Source of the DNA: Yaniella halotolerans DSM 15476 | GTDB taxonomy: Bacteria > Actinomycetota > Actinomycetes > Actinomycetales > Micrococcaceae | Direction: 5' to 3' | NCBI RefSeq assembly: GCF_000420805.1 | Contig: NZ_ATVQ01000002.1 | Location: 310,001-374,000 of the forward strand | Length of the DNA stretch: 64,000 bases | Shown here: positions 8,839 through 17,898 of the stretch, piece after piece | Numbering within the stretch: position 1 is the first letter of the stretch | How the letters are laid out: the number at the start of each line of letters is the position of its first letter | The notes under the pieces: generated by a model | What the model saw: only the letters and a program-made list of their open reading frames with translations | Told to the model about the DNA's origin: nothing | Database searches by the model: none | Program-made: the position numbers and the translations under genes

Positions 8839-9227
8839 TATTTCCCCTCACCATTCGTACGGAATGATTTATGTGGAGTACCGTCAGATTCCGATTCGGC
8901 TGCGACGTCCAATTTCTCGACTTTCTCAGCGGTTTCGTCACTATCTTCGCCTGTTACTGAGAGCACCAGCATAAAGATCGTGATGGAAAATGCGATGACG
9001 ATCGCGGTGAGGATAAAGGCCTGTGGCAGTGGGTCGGCCATGGCAGTCGGGTCAGTAGACGTGTAAAAGGCCTCACTGCGTCGATCGGTCCCACCTGCTG
9101 CGAACAATATGAGGTTGGCAGCGTGGCCTAAGAGCACGAAGCCTAAGATGACCCGTAACATCTCACGTTTGGTGAAGAGATAGACCGCTCCGGCAGTCAA
9201 CAGTCCGATGGTTAAAGCCAGCGTCAC
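8838..9227 (-). CDS. mrpC: Mrp Na+/H+ antiporter subunit C
   Basis: 129 residues, homologous to NuoK. Three helices are visible, with GFVLLGHAANLILF in helix 2 and DPLPQAFILTAIVIAFS in helix 3, both diagnostic for MnhC/NuoK. A charged Asp/Glu-rich C-terminal tail of about 35 residues follows. The start is a GTG overlapping the mrpA stop (GTGA), and the stop overlaps the mrpD ATG by one base. Confidence 0.93.
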   Translation of the reverse strand: MTLALTIGLLTAGAVYLFTKREMLRVILGFVLLGHAANLILFAAGGTDRRSEAFYTSTDPTAMADPLPQAFILTAIVIAFSITIFMLVLSVTGEDSDETAEKVEKLDVAAESESDGTPHKSFRTNGEGK

Positions 9228-12058
9228 TTGACAGTCTCCTGTGTCTTCTCGGGTTGTTTGGTGCTCGGGCTGGAAATGGAAGGCTGTTCCATAACGACAT
9301 CGAGCCCACGCTTCGTGCCCATCATATTGAGCGCACCAAGGATCACGCCGAGTACGGCGAAGTAGACACCAAAATCAAAAATCAGGGAGCTATACAAGGT
9401 GTAACCGAAGATGTCCCAAGTCAGCGGGGCAAAGTAGGAACCTTCGAAGAGGCCTATAAATCCAACGGCCGCACCTAAAACGACACCTGTGCCGATGAGT
9501 CCCATGTACGGCCAGCGAATCGAACGTGTTTCATTCGTGGGGGCTGCCAAGTAGAGCAGTGCGAATGCAGCACCCGCCAGCAGGGCAGAGACGAATCCGC
9601 CTCCTGGCTCATTGTGTCCCCGCAGGAGTAGAACAATACTGATAATCACCAGGATTGGTGTCATCACTTTCGAGAACGCGCGCAGGAACGTGGTGTTGGT
9701 CTGAGGATCAGAAATCGGCGAAGTAGAAATGACGTTCACCGGACGAATTGGATTGGGTTTGCGCGAGGCCAAGAGGGCAGCGATTGCCACACCGGCCATG
9801 CCAAGTACGGTGAGCTCCCCTAGAGTATCCAGAGCTCGGAATTCGACCAGGATGACATTCACCAGGTTATTACCACCGGTAACTTCAGCACCGTGTTCTG
9901 TGAGATACTTCGCCGGATCTGACATATCTCGACGACCTGTGAGCGCCCAGGTTCCGGCAAATGCTGCAATACCCGCTGCGACGGCCGATATCAGGCCGAC
10001 TTTGGAAAGTTTTTCTTGTTTTCCAAAGGACTTCGGGAGTCGGTGTAACAGTAAGACCATCACAACGACCGTCAAAATTTCTACCAAAAGCTGGGTTAGT
10101 GCGACATCTACAGCTCCTAGAGCAAGGAACCATAGTGTCACTGAAAAACCGACGGCCCCGAGGACCACAATGGCCGCTACGCGGGTTTTGGCCCGTACCG
10201 TAGCAATGACGCCAACAGCCACGATGATCACCAACAGCCAATCGGTCCAGCGTGTCAGATCGGCTTGTTGACTGGGGAGTTCGTCAACCGTGAACCAACC
10301 AGTGATCGCAATACTGATCAGCAGCAGCGACGGGACGACCAAGTGGCGCCCAGGGTTCAGACCGGACGTCCAAGAACTGACAATCGCACCCAGTTGGATG
10401 GTGCGTTGGCGAAGATCTTCCACCACGCCAAGTCCTGACAGCGACAGGGGCCGAGGCACCAAGAAGGCTTCAAGCCGTGGTAACTGCCAGACAGCAACGG
10501 CACCGATCACCATGACTGCTATTGAAAGGGCGAAAGCGGGCGTGAAACCGTGCCAGAGCGAAAGTTCTACGGTCTGTGGGCTGCCAATCGCACCGGTAGC
10601 TGCTGAAGATACGGTTCCGGCAAGGACAAACGGAACGATTCCCAAGATCAGGGTAAGTGAGGCGTTGACTGCTGGATAGCCCCAAAAACTCAGTGGCGCT
10701 TCATGTACGGGTTTCAGGTTGGCGGTCGTTCCGCGAGGCGTATTGATCCAGTTCAGCGGGGACCGATAGTGCCCCATCGCTCCCAGAGCGAACCGACCGG
10801 AGTAGGCGAAAGTACCGATGGCAGTTAGGACGGCAAGCCCGGTCAGCACCCATGGCAGCAGGCCCGGCAGATCTGCTCCGAGGAACGCTTCAAAGAGATG
10901 TTCCTTGGAGATGAACCCAAGCATCGGTGGAATGCCCGCCATTGAAGCCGATCCGATCAGGACTACGGTGATAGTGGCCGGCATGGCCATCTTGCGCACG
11001 GTGAGCATGCGCATATCTCGTGTACCGGCTTCGTGATCAATCACCCCGACGGCCAGGAAGAGTGCAGATTTGAACAGGGCATGCGCAATGGTGTGCAAGA
11101 CGGCTGCCGTCAGGGCGGCTGGAGACCCAATGCCAATCAGTGCGACCAAATAGCCAAGCTGCGACATAGTGGAGTACGCCAGGAGTTCCTTGAGATCGTA
11201 ACGGCGCAATGCGGCAACCGCACCGAGTAGAGCCGTTATGAGCCCAGAACTGACCAACAGGGTCAGCCAAAGCGTATTACCGGCTAAAACCGGTGAGAAG
11301 AGTAAGAGCAAATAGATGCCGGCTTTGACCATTGCGGCAGCGTGCAGGTAGGCAGAGACCGGTGAAATAGCAACCATTGAATCAGGCAGCCAGGATTGGA
11401 ATGGAAACTGAGCCGATTTCGTGAAAGCCGCCAGTACCAGGGTGATGATAAGCCACGTGACAATTGTGGGATCTTTCCAGAGGTCAGCCAGCAGCACTTC
11501 GGTCACGACGGTACTTCCCGCGGAAGCGATCATGATAGCCACTGCTGCGAGGAGGGCTAGTCCTCCTGTCACAGTTACCAGCAGTGTTCTGACGGCAGGT
11601 TTTCTAGCATGTGATCCGGAACGTGCGATCAAAAAGAAAGACGCAAGCGTCGTGGCTTCCCATGCCACATAGAGCACCATCAAATCATTGGCCAACACCA
11701 GAATCAGCATGGCTAACGCAAACGTTGACATTGACAGATAGAAACTGATGATCTTTGTGCGCGCCAGATACTTTGCGGAGTAGAACAGCACACCAGCACC
11801 GATCACAAGGACCAAGAGGCTGAAGAGCAAAGATAGGCCGGTGAGTCGTAAATGGAAGCCAACGTTAAAGAAATCTGGAATCCACGGGTAATACTCAACT
11901 ATTTCGCCATTGGAGGCTGCGAATGCTTGGACCAGCAGCACTGCGGCAGCGATGAGTGGAATCCACAAGAACCAACCGGCCTTGCGACCGAAATAATGTG
12001 AAAGTGGAGCCGAGAGTACCACTGCGATCAGTACTAGTAAGACCGCCCATAAGAGCAC
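9224..12058 (-). CDS. mrpA: Mrp Na+/H+ antiporter subunit A, fused with subunit B
   Basis: 944 residues. The N-terminal about 500 residues match NuoL-type antiporter modules (LYVAWEATTLASFFLI; the TKSAQFPFQSWLPDSMVAISPVSAYLH region is split by family-typical residues). An MrpA-specific membrane extension follows. The last about 150 residues are a complete MrpB domain with LRGHNEPGGGFVSALLAGAA. The fused A+B form is one of the two known layouts of the Mrp operon and makes the six-gene operon complete. The antiporter extrudes Na+ and other cations for protons and supports salt and alkali tolerance. The start is GTG at 12058 with GAGG upstream. Confidence 0.95.
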   Translation of the reverse strand: MLLWAVLLVLIAVVLSAPLSHYFGRKAGWFLWIPLIAAAVLLVQAFAASNGEIVEYYPWIPDFFNVGFHLRLTGLSLLFSLLVLVIGAGVLFYSAKYLARTKIISFYLSMSTFALAMLILVLANDLMVLYVAWEATTLASFFLIARSGSHARKPAVRTLLVTVTGGLALLAAVAIMIASAGSTVVTEVLLADLWKDPTIVTWLIITLVLAAFTKSAQFPFQSWLPDSMVAISPVSAYLHAAAMVKAGIYLLLLFSPVLAGNTLWLTLLVSSGLITALLGAVAALRRYDLKELLAYSTMSQLGYLVALIGIGSPAALTAAVLHTIAHALFKSALFLAVGVIDHEAGTRDMRMLTVRKMAMPATITVVLIGSASMAGIPPMLGFISKEHLFEAFLGADLPGLLPWVLTGLAVLTAIGTFAYSGRFALGAMGHYRSPLNWINTPRGTTANLKPVHEAPLSFWGYPAVNASLTLILGIVPFVLAGTVSSAATGAIGSPQTVELSLWHGFTPAFALSIAVMVIGAVAVWQLPRLEAFLVPRPLSLSGLGVVEDLRQRTIQLGAIVSSWTSGLNPGRHLVVPSLLLISIAITGWFTVDELPSQQADLTRWTDWLLVIIVAVGVIATVRAKTRVAAIVVLGAVGFSVTLWFLALGAVDVALTQLLVEILTVVVMVLLLHRLPKSFGKQEKLSKVGLISAVAAGIAAFAGTWALTGRRDMSDPAKYLTEHGAEVTGGNNLVNVILVEFRALDTLGELTVLGMAGVAIAALLASRKPNPIRPVNVISTSPISDPQTNTTFLRAFSKVMTPILVIISIVLLLRGHNEPGGGFVSALLAGAAFALLYLAAPTNETRSIRWPYMGLIGTGVVLGAAVGFIGLFEGSYFAPLTWDIFGYTLYSSLIFDFGVYFAVLGVILGALNMMGTKRGLDVVMEQPSISSPSTKQPEKTQETVK

Positions 12059-12146
12059 GATGCTTCACCCTCTTCGCAAGTACCGGCGGTCAGGTTGTGA
12101 GTGGGTCACCGGTTCGAATATCAACGTCAAGTCATAGGACTCAGAA

Positions 12147-12177
12147 GTGTGGCGCGCAATGGTCTTGCGCACCACAC
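12147..12177 (-). promoter_or_regulatory. dyad and possible promoter ahead of the mrp operon
   Basis: GTGTGGCGCGCAA (12147-12159) and TTGCGCACCACAC (12165-12177) form a 13-base inverted repeat around a 5-base centre. On the minus strand the one imperfect pair is a G-U, so an RNA stem would be unbroken. The same strand offers TTGCGC, then 17 bases, then TATGAC as a possible promoter, with the -35 inside the dyad. It is about 90 bases upstream of the mrpA start. No other gene was found in the 282 bases between mrpA and tRNA-Leu. Confidence 0.4.
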
Positions 12178-12292
12178 AATACTTGCATAGCTAACTTGCT
12201 GGATCAAATGTGTTGCACACGATATACACCGACGCGGTTGCAGGAGTTGCGAAGGGCGACCCGTGTGGATGATGAAGGCTGTTAAAGCACTT

Positions 12293-12316
12293 CGTCCCGC
12301 ATATTGATGCGGGACG
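12293..12316 (-). terminator. hairpin terminator of tRNA-Leu
   Basis: CGTCCCGCAT pairs perfectly with ATGCGGGACG around a 4-base loop. It lies 25 bases downstream of the tRNA-Leu 3' end on the minus strand. An outer AAAGC/GCTTT pairing adds stability, and a short T run follows in that direction. Confidence 0.6.
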
Positions 12317-12340
12317 TGATGGCTTTTAAATTATATTTTG

Positions 12341-12422
12341 TACCCGAAGTGGGACTCGAACCCACACATCTTTCGATATTGCATTTTGAGTGCAACGCGT
12401 CTACCAATTCCGCCATTCGGGC
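12341..12422 (-). tRNA. tRNA-Leu (anticodon CAA)
   Basis: 82 bases on the minus strand. The acceptor stem GCCCGAA/TTCGGGT (one G-U pair) is followed by discriminator A. The D arm has GGCGGAATTGGTAGACGC, the leucine class II form. The anticodon loop CTCAAAA gives CAA, reading UUG codons. There is a variable arm and a TGGGTTCGAGTCCCA T arm. The CCA end is not encoded. Confidence 0.95.
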
Positions 12423-12536
12423 CGGGCACCTGACCTATTTTACACAAGTTTTTCGAATAACCAAAAGGTACTCACAAGAGTTTTGTCGTAGTATATGAGA
12501 CTGACAAACACGCTACCACGACGATATGAGGTCACT

Positions 12537-13136
12537 ATGACTGATACCGAAGCAACACATCCTGTACGTATTGTGGTAGCCGAAGATGAAACGATTATTC
12601 GGTTAGATATCGTGGAAACATTGCGCGGCCAGGGATACGACGTTGTTGCTGAGGCCGACAACGGCCAGCGGGCCATCGAATTGGTCGAGGAGCATGCCCC
12701 AGATCTTGTGCTGATGGATATTTCTATGCCGGTCATGGACGGTATTTCTGCTACCCGCCACATTTCCGAGCGGTCGTTAGCCCCCGTCGTGATTTTGACG
12801 GCCTTTTCACAGCGAGATCTGATTGATCAAGCGACTGATGCCGGGGCAATGAGCTACATTGTCAAACCATTTAGTGAGACTGATCTGGTGCCGGCTATTG
12901 AGCTGGCCAAGGCCCGTTTCGAACAACTCATAACGCTAGAAGCTGAGATTTCGGATCTGACAACACGTTTTGAGACACGAAAGCTCGTGGACCAGGCGAA
13001 GAGTCTGCTTATGGAGAAGCTCGAAATTACTGAGCCCGAGGCATTTCGCTGGATTCAGAAGACCTCAATGGATCGGCGGCTGATGATGAAAGACGTTGCC
13101 CAAACTGTCATCGAGCAGTTGGGCAACCCGTCATAA
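12537..13136 (+). CDS. pdtaR: ANTAR-domain response regulator (PdtaR-like)
   Basis: 199 residues. The receiver domain (about 10-125) has the acidic pair EDE, the phospho-acceptor Asp in LVLMDISMPVMDG, and the conserved Lys in YIVKPF. The C-terminal ANTAR domain (about 140-195) has AKSLLMEKLEITEPEAFRW and the alanine/methionine pattern of RNA-binding antiterminators. Upon phosphorylation such proteins bind paired hairpins in nascent RNA and prevent termination. In M. tuberculosis the partner kinase is PdtaS, encoded elsewhere; no kinase is next to this gene either. The start ATG at 12537 has GAGG five bases upstream. Confidence 0.92.
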   Translation: MTDTEATHPVRIVVAEDETIIRLDIVETLRGQGYDVVAEADNGQRAIELVEEHAPDLVLMDISMPVMDGISATRHISERSLAPVVILTAFSQRDLIDQATDAGAMSYIVKPFSETDLVPAIELAKARFEQLITLEAEISDLTTRFETRKLVDQAKSLLMEKLEITEPEAFRWIQKTSMDRRLMMKDVAQTVIEQLGNPS

Positions 13137-13141
13137 GCACC

Positions 13142-14641
13142 CTACATGGGTGACCAGCCGGAAACGTTATCCCAGCGATGTGCTGGCGGGGCTACTGCGG
13201 TGTCAACCAGGGCGGGATCGATTTCCGCTTTGGTCGATCCCATTCGATGTACTTTGAGCATATTTGTTGAGCCCGGTACTCCTGGTGGGGACCCAGCGAC
13301 CATCACCACGAGGTCATCGATCTTTGCCAGGTCAGCCTTGACGAGTTCGTAATCTATTTGCTCGGTCATTTTGTCCGTTGAGTCCATGAACGGAACCAGT
13401 TTTGGTGTCACACCCCATGACAGACACAGCACATTATTTGTGGTGAAGGAATGGGTAAACGCATAAATTGGTTGCGGGGCACGTAGCCGTGACAAACGTC
13501 GGGCTGAGTCACCGGATTGGGTGAAACTCACCAAGAACGGGATTTCTAGCGAAGCCGCAATGTCGACAGCCGCACGAGTTACCGCTCCCCCGCGGGTGCC
13601 AGGACGTGTACCGAGTGGAGGCATCCGATGCAGGCTGTGGTCTTCAGTCGATGCGATGATCTTCGCCATTGTTTGCACGGTGAGCACTGGATATTTCCCG
13701 ACGGAGGTTTCGCCTGAGAGCATGACTGCATCTGCACCGTCGAGGACGGCGTTGGCGCAGTCAGAGGTTTCTGCCCGGGTAGGTCGCGCATTCTCGATCA
13801 TGGATTCCAGGACTTGTGTAGCAACGATGACCGGCTTGGCCCAGCGCCGTGCTAAATCGATCGCATTTTTCTGCACGACGGGGACATCCTCTAGGGGCAG
13901 TTCCACACCGAGGTCGCCGCGAGCCACCATGATGGCGTCGAAAGCATCAATGATTTCCTGGAGGTTCTCAACTGCCTGAGGTTTTTCCAGTTTGGCGATG
14001 ACCGGAATCCGACGACCCTCTTGCTCCATAATCGCATGGACCGGTTCGATGTCCTTGGCACTGCGCACAAAGGACAGCGCAATCATATCGACGCCGAGCT
14101 TCAGCGCGAATCGAAGGTCCTCTTCATCTTTTTCGGTGAGCGCAGGGATGCTAACGGCAACTCCGGGGAGGTTGATTCCCTTATTATTAGAGACCTCGCC
14201 ACCAATCACCACGTTGGTCACAACCTCGGTTTCACTGACTTCGATAGCCTGCAGGGCGATCTTGCCGTCGTCAATGAGAAGCTGATCCCCAACTGCTACG
14301 TCCTGTGGCAGACCTTTGAAGGTGGTGGAGCAAATATCCTGGGTTCCCTCGATATCACGCGTGGTGATAGTGAACGTATCCCCGTCTTCAAGCAAATACG
14401 GCCCATCAGCGAATCTACCGAGTCGGATTTTGGGGCCTTGCAGGTCTGCGAAAATAGCGACCGAATGATCAAGATCGGAGGCAGCTTTGCGAATGGTGTT
14501 GTAGGTGTTCGCATGGACCTCATGCTCACCGTGGCTGAAGTTCATCCGGGCGACATTAACCCCGGCCTTTAGCAGCTCGCTTGTTGTCTTATATCCCTGT
14601 GTAGCAGGGCCAAATGTTGCGACGATCTTCGCGTGTCTCAT
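13142..14641 (-). CDS. pyk: pyruvate kinase
   Basis: 499 residues. The N-terminal motif is KIVATFGPAT and the catalytic core has ARMNFSHG. The ADP and substrate region carries VIAKLEKPQAVENLQEI, with the catalytic Lys in the IxKxE motif, and MVARGDLGVELP follows. It catalyses the last glycolytic step, phosphoenolpyruvate plus ADP to pyruvate plus ATP. The B domain (about residues 70-170) and C-terminal allosteric domain (about 350-480) are both complete. It converges with pdtaR, leaving only 5 bases between the stops. Confidence 0.97.
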   Translation of the reverse strand: MRHAKIVATFGPATQGYKTTSELLKAGVNVARMNFSHGEHEVHANTYNTIRKAASDLDHSVAIFADLQGPKIRLGRFADGPYLLEDGDTFTITTRDIEGTQDICSTTFKGLPQDVAVGDQLLIDDGKIALQAIEVSETEVVTNVVIGGEVSNNKGINLPGVAVSIPALTEKDEEDLRFALKLGVDMIALSFVRSAKDIEPVHAIMEQEGRRIPVIAKLEKPQAVENLQEIIDAFDAIMVARGDLGVELPLEDVPVVQKNAIDLARRWAKPVIVATQVLESMIENARPTRAETSDCANAVLDGADAVMLSGETSVGKYPVLTVQTMAKIIASTEDHSLHRMPPLGTRPGTRGGAVTRAAVDIAASLEIPFLVSFTQSGDSARRLSRLRAPQPIYAFTHSFTTNNVLCLSWGVTPKLVPFMDSTDKMTEQIDYELVKADLAKIDDLVVMVAGSPPGVPGSTNMLKVHRMGSTKAEIDPALVDTAVAPPAHRWDNVSGWSPM

Positions 14642-14696
14642 AGTCCAAGTCTATGGCCGAAGATTGTGAAAGTTAATGATTGGCCTTTGATCTGTC

Positions 14697-14714
14697 ACAT
14701 GACTTAGGTCATGT
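14697..14714. promoter_or_regulatory. short dyad at the lgt end, upstream of pyk
   Basis: ACATGAC and GTCATGT are a perfect inverted repeat around TTAG. The right arm covers the lgt stop codon, and the element ends about 55 bases upstream of the pyk ATG. It could be an operator for pyk or a weak hairpin at the end of the lgt message. Confidence 0.25.
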
Positions 14715-15701
14715 TCTGGGATTTGAAGTACCTTCATCGTCGCTTGTCGCGGTATCATTGTTCACGTCGGGGGCGCTGTCGATGGACGCGTCCTGGGCGT
14801 CTTCGTCTCTTGCATGATCGTCTCGGAAAATTTTATCCGCTTCAGCCCGCTCTTCTGGAGTCTTGGGACGGGTAACGATGGCGTACGTCAACAGAATCAC
14901 CGCGATAAGGAACATCAGCACGGAGGTCCAAGTGTTGGTGCGGGCCTCGATCCCCAGAATTGACCATTCCTGCGCCGTGTCGAGTCGAATGGATTCGATT
15001 GGGATACGGCCCAGGGTGTACCAAACAATGTAGGACCAGAGCATCATGCCGTTTCGCAGTTTGAAGCGCCGGTCAATCAGCAGCAGGAACACAACACCGA
15101 GCAGGTTCCAGATCGATTCGTAGAGAAACGTCGGATGAAACAGGGCGTCGGCCGGCACGTCAGCTGGATAGTTGTAGTGGTCTGCTTCAACTTCGAGCCC
15201 CCATGGCAATGTGGTGGGCTCGCCAAAGAGTTCTTGATTGAAGTAGTTGCCCCAGCGTCCTACGGCTTGTGCCAAAAGAATCCCCGGCGCGATTGCATCC
15301 GCCATTGCAGGCATACGCAACCCGTATCGGCGACATGCGAACCACACGCCCAGGGCACCACCACCAATAGCGCCCCAGATAGCGATGCCGCCTTCCCAGA
15401 TGGCAAAGATTTTAGACAGGTCGCCGGTGCCATCGTAATTGGGCCCGAAGTATTGATCAGGCACGGTAAGCACGTGATAGAGGCGCGCTCCGATAATGCC
15501 AAAGACGACGGCCCAGAGGCCGACATCATACATTTGTTCGGACTTGCCCCCGCGGGCGGCCCAGCGTTTACCGCCGAGCCAGAAAGCGAGGACACCGCCG
15601 AGGATAATGCACAACGCGTAAAGGTGAATCTTGACGGGACCGAGTTCGAAACCATCCAACGGTGGTGGCGGAATTGATGCGATCAAGGTTGCGAACTGCA
15701 T
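14709..15701 (-). CDS. lgt: prolipoprotein diacylglyceryl transferase
   Basis: 330 residues with seven predicted membrane helices. The Lgt signature GRWGNYFNQELFG contains the phosphatidylglycerol-binding Arg and Asn-Gln residues. It transfers diacylglycerol to the lipobox cysteine of lipoproteins, two of which are encoded at 37280-38604. A charged Asp/Glu-rich tail of about 55 residues follows the last helix, as is common in actinobacterial Lgt. The ATG is 27 bases downstream of the trpA stop, in the typical actinobacterial order trpCBA-lgt. Confidence 0.96.
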   Translation of the reverse strand: MQFATLIASIPPPPLDGFELGPVKIHLYALCIILGGVLAFWLGGKRWAARGGKSEQMYDVGLWAVVFGIIGARLYHVLTVPDQYFGPNYDGTGDLSKIFAIWEGGIAIWGAIGGGALGVWFACRRYGLRMPAMADAIAPGILLAQAVGRWGNYFNQELFGEPTTLPWGLEVEADHYNYPADVPADALFHPTFLYESIWNLLGVVFLLLIDRRFKLRNGMMLWSYIVWYTLGRIPIESIRLDTAQEWSILGIEARTNTWTSVLMFLIAVILLTYAIVTRPKTPEERAEADKIFRDDHARDEDAQDASIDSAPDVNNDTATSDDEGTSNPRT

Positions 15702-15728
15702 TGGTTGGGCCTGTCCTCGTGTTGTGCG

Positions 15729-16529
15729 CTACTTCTTGGATGCTCCGGTGACAAGATTTCGGGTAATTTCCCCGACTGCTTGTGGACCATTATCACGCAG
15801 TGCTGCTACCAGGGCGGTACCAACGATAGCACCGTCGGCATAGCTACCAATTTCAGCGACGTGTTGTGGTTCAGAAATACCCAGCCCAACACAGACGCGC
15901 GGTGCTCCAGCCTCATGTGCACGGCGGACAACGCGTTCAGCGGCATTCGATACTTCGCCGCGAGCACCGGTAATTCCCATCACGGAGACGGCGTACACGA
16001 AGCCCCTGCTGGAGTCCACGGTAAGTTTTACACGTTCGTCAGGAGATGACGGTGCGGTGAGGAAGATTCGGTCCAGTTCATATTTATCTGAGGCTTCAAA
16101 CCATTCGCTGGCTTCTTCGGGTACAAGGTCTGGTGTGACGAGTCCAGCGCCCCCAGCTTCTGCGAAGCGTCGGGAGAATTCGTCGACGCCCATGCGATCG
16201 ACGAGATTCCAGTAGGTCATAATGACGACGGCGGCATCGGTTCGCGACGTGACTTCCTTGACGATGTGGAAGACGTCGGCGACGCGGAAGCCGTTTTCAA
16301 GTGCCTCCGCGGTGGCAAGTTGGATGACTTCCCCGTCCATCACCGGGTCGGAATACGGAAGACCGATCTCGATAATGTCGGCACCATTATTGCCGAGTTG
16401 CACAGCGGCTTCGATGGAGTCTTCGATTGTCGGATAACCGGCCGGCAGGTAGCCGATAAATGCGGTGCGACCGTCGGCACGGGCCTGTTCAATTTTCTCA
16501 GCAGTCAGTGAGCGAATGGTGTCTGTCAT
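15729..16529 (-). CDS. trpA: tryptophan synthase alpha chain
   Basis: 266 residues. FIGYLPAGYPTIEDS at the N-terminus and IEIGLPYSDPVMDG contain the catalytic Glu and Asp region. GVGISEPQHVAEIGSYADGAIVGTALV is the phosphate-binding end of the barrel. It cleaves indole-3-glycerol phosphate to indole, which tunnels to the beta chain. It starts four bases after the trpB stop, consistent with coupled translation and equimolar subunits. Confidence 0.97.
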   Translation of the reverse strand: MTDTIRSLTAEKIEQARADGRTAFIGYLPAGYPTIEDSIEAAVQLGNNGADIIEIGLPYSDPVMDGEVIQLATAEALENGFRVADVFHIVKEVTSRTDAAVVIMTYWNLVDRMGVDEFSRRFAEAGGAGLVTPDLVPEEASEWFEASDKYELDRIFLTAPSSPDERVKLTVDSSRGFVYAVSVMGITGARGEVSNAAERVVRRAHEAGAPRVCVGLGISEPQHVAEIGSYADGAIVGTALVAALRDNGPQAVGEITRNLVTGASKK

Positions 16530-16533
16530 CTTG

Positions 16534-17835
16534 TTACTCTCCGGCTTCCGTTTGATCCTCTGGGACCATACCGAACCACGTGGCAGCGGTACTCACGTCC
16601 TTATCGCCGCGACCTGACAGGTTCACGATGATCACTTTTTGCTCGTCTTGCGGTGTGCTCTTGTCAACGACACCGTCTGCAACCCACTTGGCAGCCAACC
16701 GGAGTGCTCCGGCTAATGCATGTGCGGATTCGATAGCGGGCATGATGCCTTCGGTCCGCGTCAGGAGCTTGAATGCGTCCATGGCTTCAGAGTCACTGAC
16801 CGGCTGGTAGATGGCTCGGCCCGTATCATGCAGGAACGCATGCTGAGGTCCAACTCCTGGATAGTCGAGACCGGCTGATACCGAATGAGAGTCGATAGTT
16901 TGGCCATCTTCGTCTTGCATCAGGTACGTGCGAGCTCCGTGAAGCACTCCGACGCGTCCCAGTGCGATGGGCGCTGCGTGTTTGCCCGTTTCGACACCCG
17001 CGCCGCCGGCTTCCATGCCGTAGAGTTCAACATCTTTGTCATCGAGGAAACCGTGAAATAGGCCGATGGCGTTCGAGCCACCACCTACGCACGCAATGAC
17101 CGCGTCTGGCAGTTTGCCGGTCTGTTCAAGAGACTGCTCACGGGCTTCGTCTCCAATGACCTGGTGGAAGTAACGGACCATTTCAGGGAAAGGGGCCGGT
17201 CCGGTTACGGTGCCCAGGAGGTAGTGGGTGGTATCCACGGAGGCCACCCAGTCTCGTAGGGCTTCGTTGATGGCGTCTTTAAGTGTGCGTGCACCAATGG
17301 TGACAGCTTTAACCTCGGCACCAAGCATTTCCATCCGTGCCACGTTGAGCGCTTGTCGTTTGGTGTCGGCCTCACCCATGTACACAGTACATTCCATGCC
17401 AAACAGTGCTGCTGCAGTTGCAGTGGCCACACCGTGTTGGCCAGCTCCAGTCTCGGCGATCAGGCGAGTTTTGCCCATGCGTTTCGCTAGCAACGCTTGA
17501 CCGATGACGTTATTAATCTTGTGTGAACCTGTGTGGTTCAGGTCTTCGCGTTTCAAAAAGATTCGAACGCCAGGGTGATCCTGTGCGAAGCGAGGAACTT
17601 CGGACAGCAGTGACGGGCGGTTGATGTAGTTGGCGTTGAGGTCATTGAGCTCTGCAGTAAACTCTGGATCTTTGACAGCATGCCGGAAAGTTTCCTCAAC
17701 TTCTTGCAGTGCAGCCATCAACGATTCAGGCATCCACTGACCGCCGTAGCGGCCAAAGTATGGACCCTGCAGCTGCTGGAAGTCGCCGTCATGTTCGTAT
17801 GAACCGGGTGCTGGTCTTTCGATTGGAGTGCTCAT
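16534..17835 (-). CDS. trpB: tryptophan synthase beta chain
   Basis: 433 residues, a PLP enzyme. The PLP lysine lies in [11 protein letters not shown], the phosphate-binding loop reads [10 protein letters not shown], and [13 protein letters not shown] forms the substrate-binding region. It condenses indole with serine to give tryptophan. The first about 25 residues, up to the family motif [14 protein letters not shown], match other actinobacterial TrpB. The gap to trpC is 63 bases. Confidence 0.97.
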   Translation of the reverse strand: MSTPIERPAPGSYEHDGDFQQLQGPYFGRYGGQWMPESLMAALQEVEETFRHAVKDPEFTAELNDLNANYINRPSLLSEVPRFAQDHPGVRIFLKREDLNHTGSHKINNVIGQALLAKRMGKTRLIAETGAGQHGVATATAAALFGMECTVYMGEADTKRQALNVARMEMLGAEVKAVTIGARTLKDAINEALRDWVASVDTTHYLLGTVTGPAPFPEMVRYFHQVIGDEAREQSLEQTGKLPDAVIACVGGGSNAIGLFHGFLDDKDVELYGMEAGGAGVETGKHAAPIALGRVGVLHGARTYLMQDEDGQTIDSHSVSAGLDYPGVGPQHAFLHDTGRAIYQPVSDSEAMDAFKLLTRTEGIMPAIESAHALAGALRLAAKWVADGVVDKSTPQDEQKVIIVNLSGRGDKDVSTAATWFGMVPEDQTEAGE

Positions 17836-17860
17836 ATGTTTCTTTCCAAATACGACAACC

Positions 17861-17883
17861 GCCCCGGCACATATGTCCGGGGC
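17861..17883 (-). other. small hairpin between trpC and trpB
   Basis: GCCCCGG (17861-17867) pairs with CCGGGGC (17877-17883) across a 9-base loop in the 63-base gap between trpC and trpB. No T run follows on the minus strand. An mRNA processing or stability element is more likely than a terminator. Confidence 0.3.
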
Positions 17884-17898
17884 AGCACGGTGTGTGGT

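Noticed and set aside
17861-17883. trp attenuator
   Set aside because: The hairpin is inside the operon, with no leader peptide with Trp codons and no T run.
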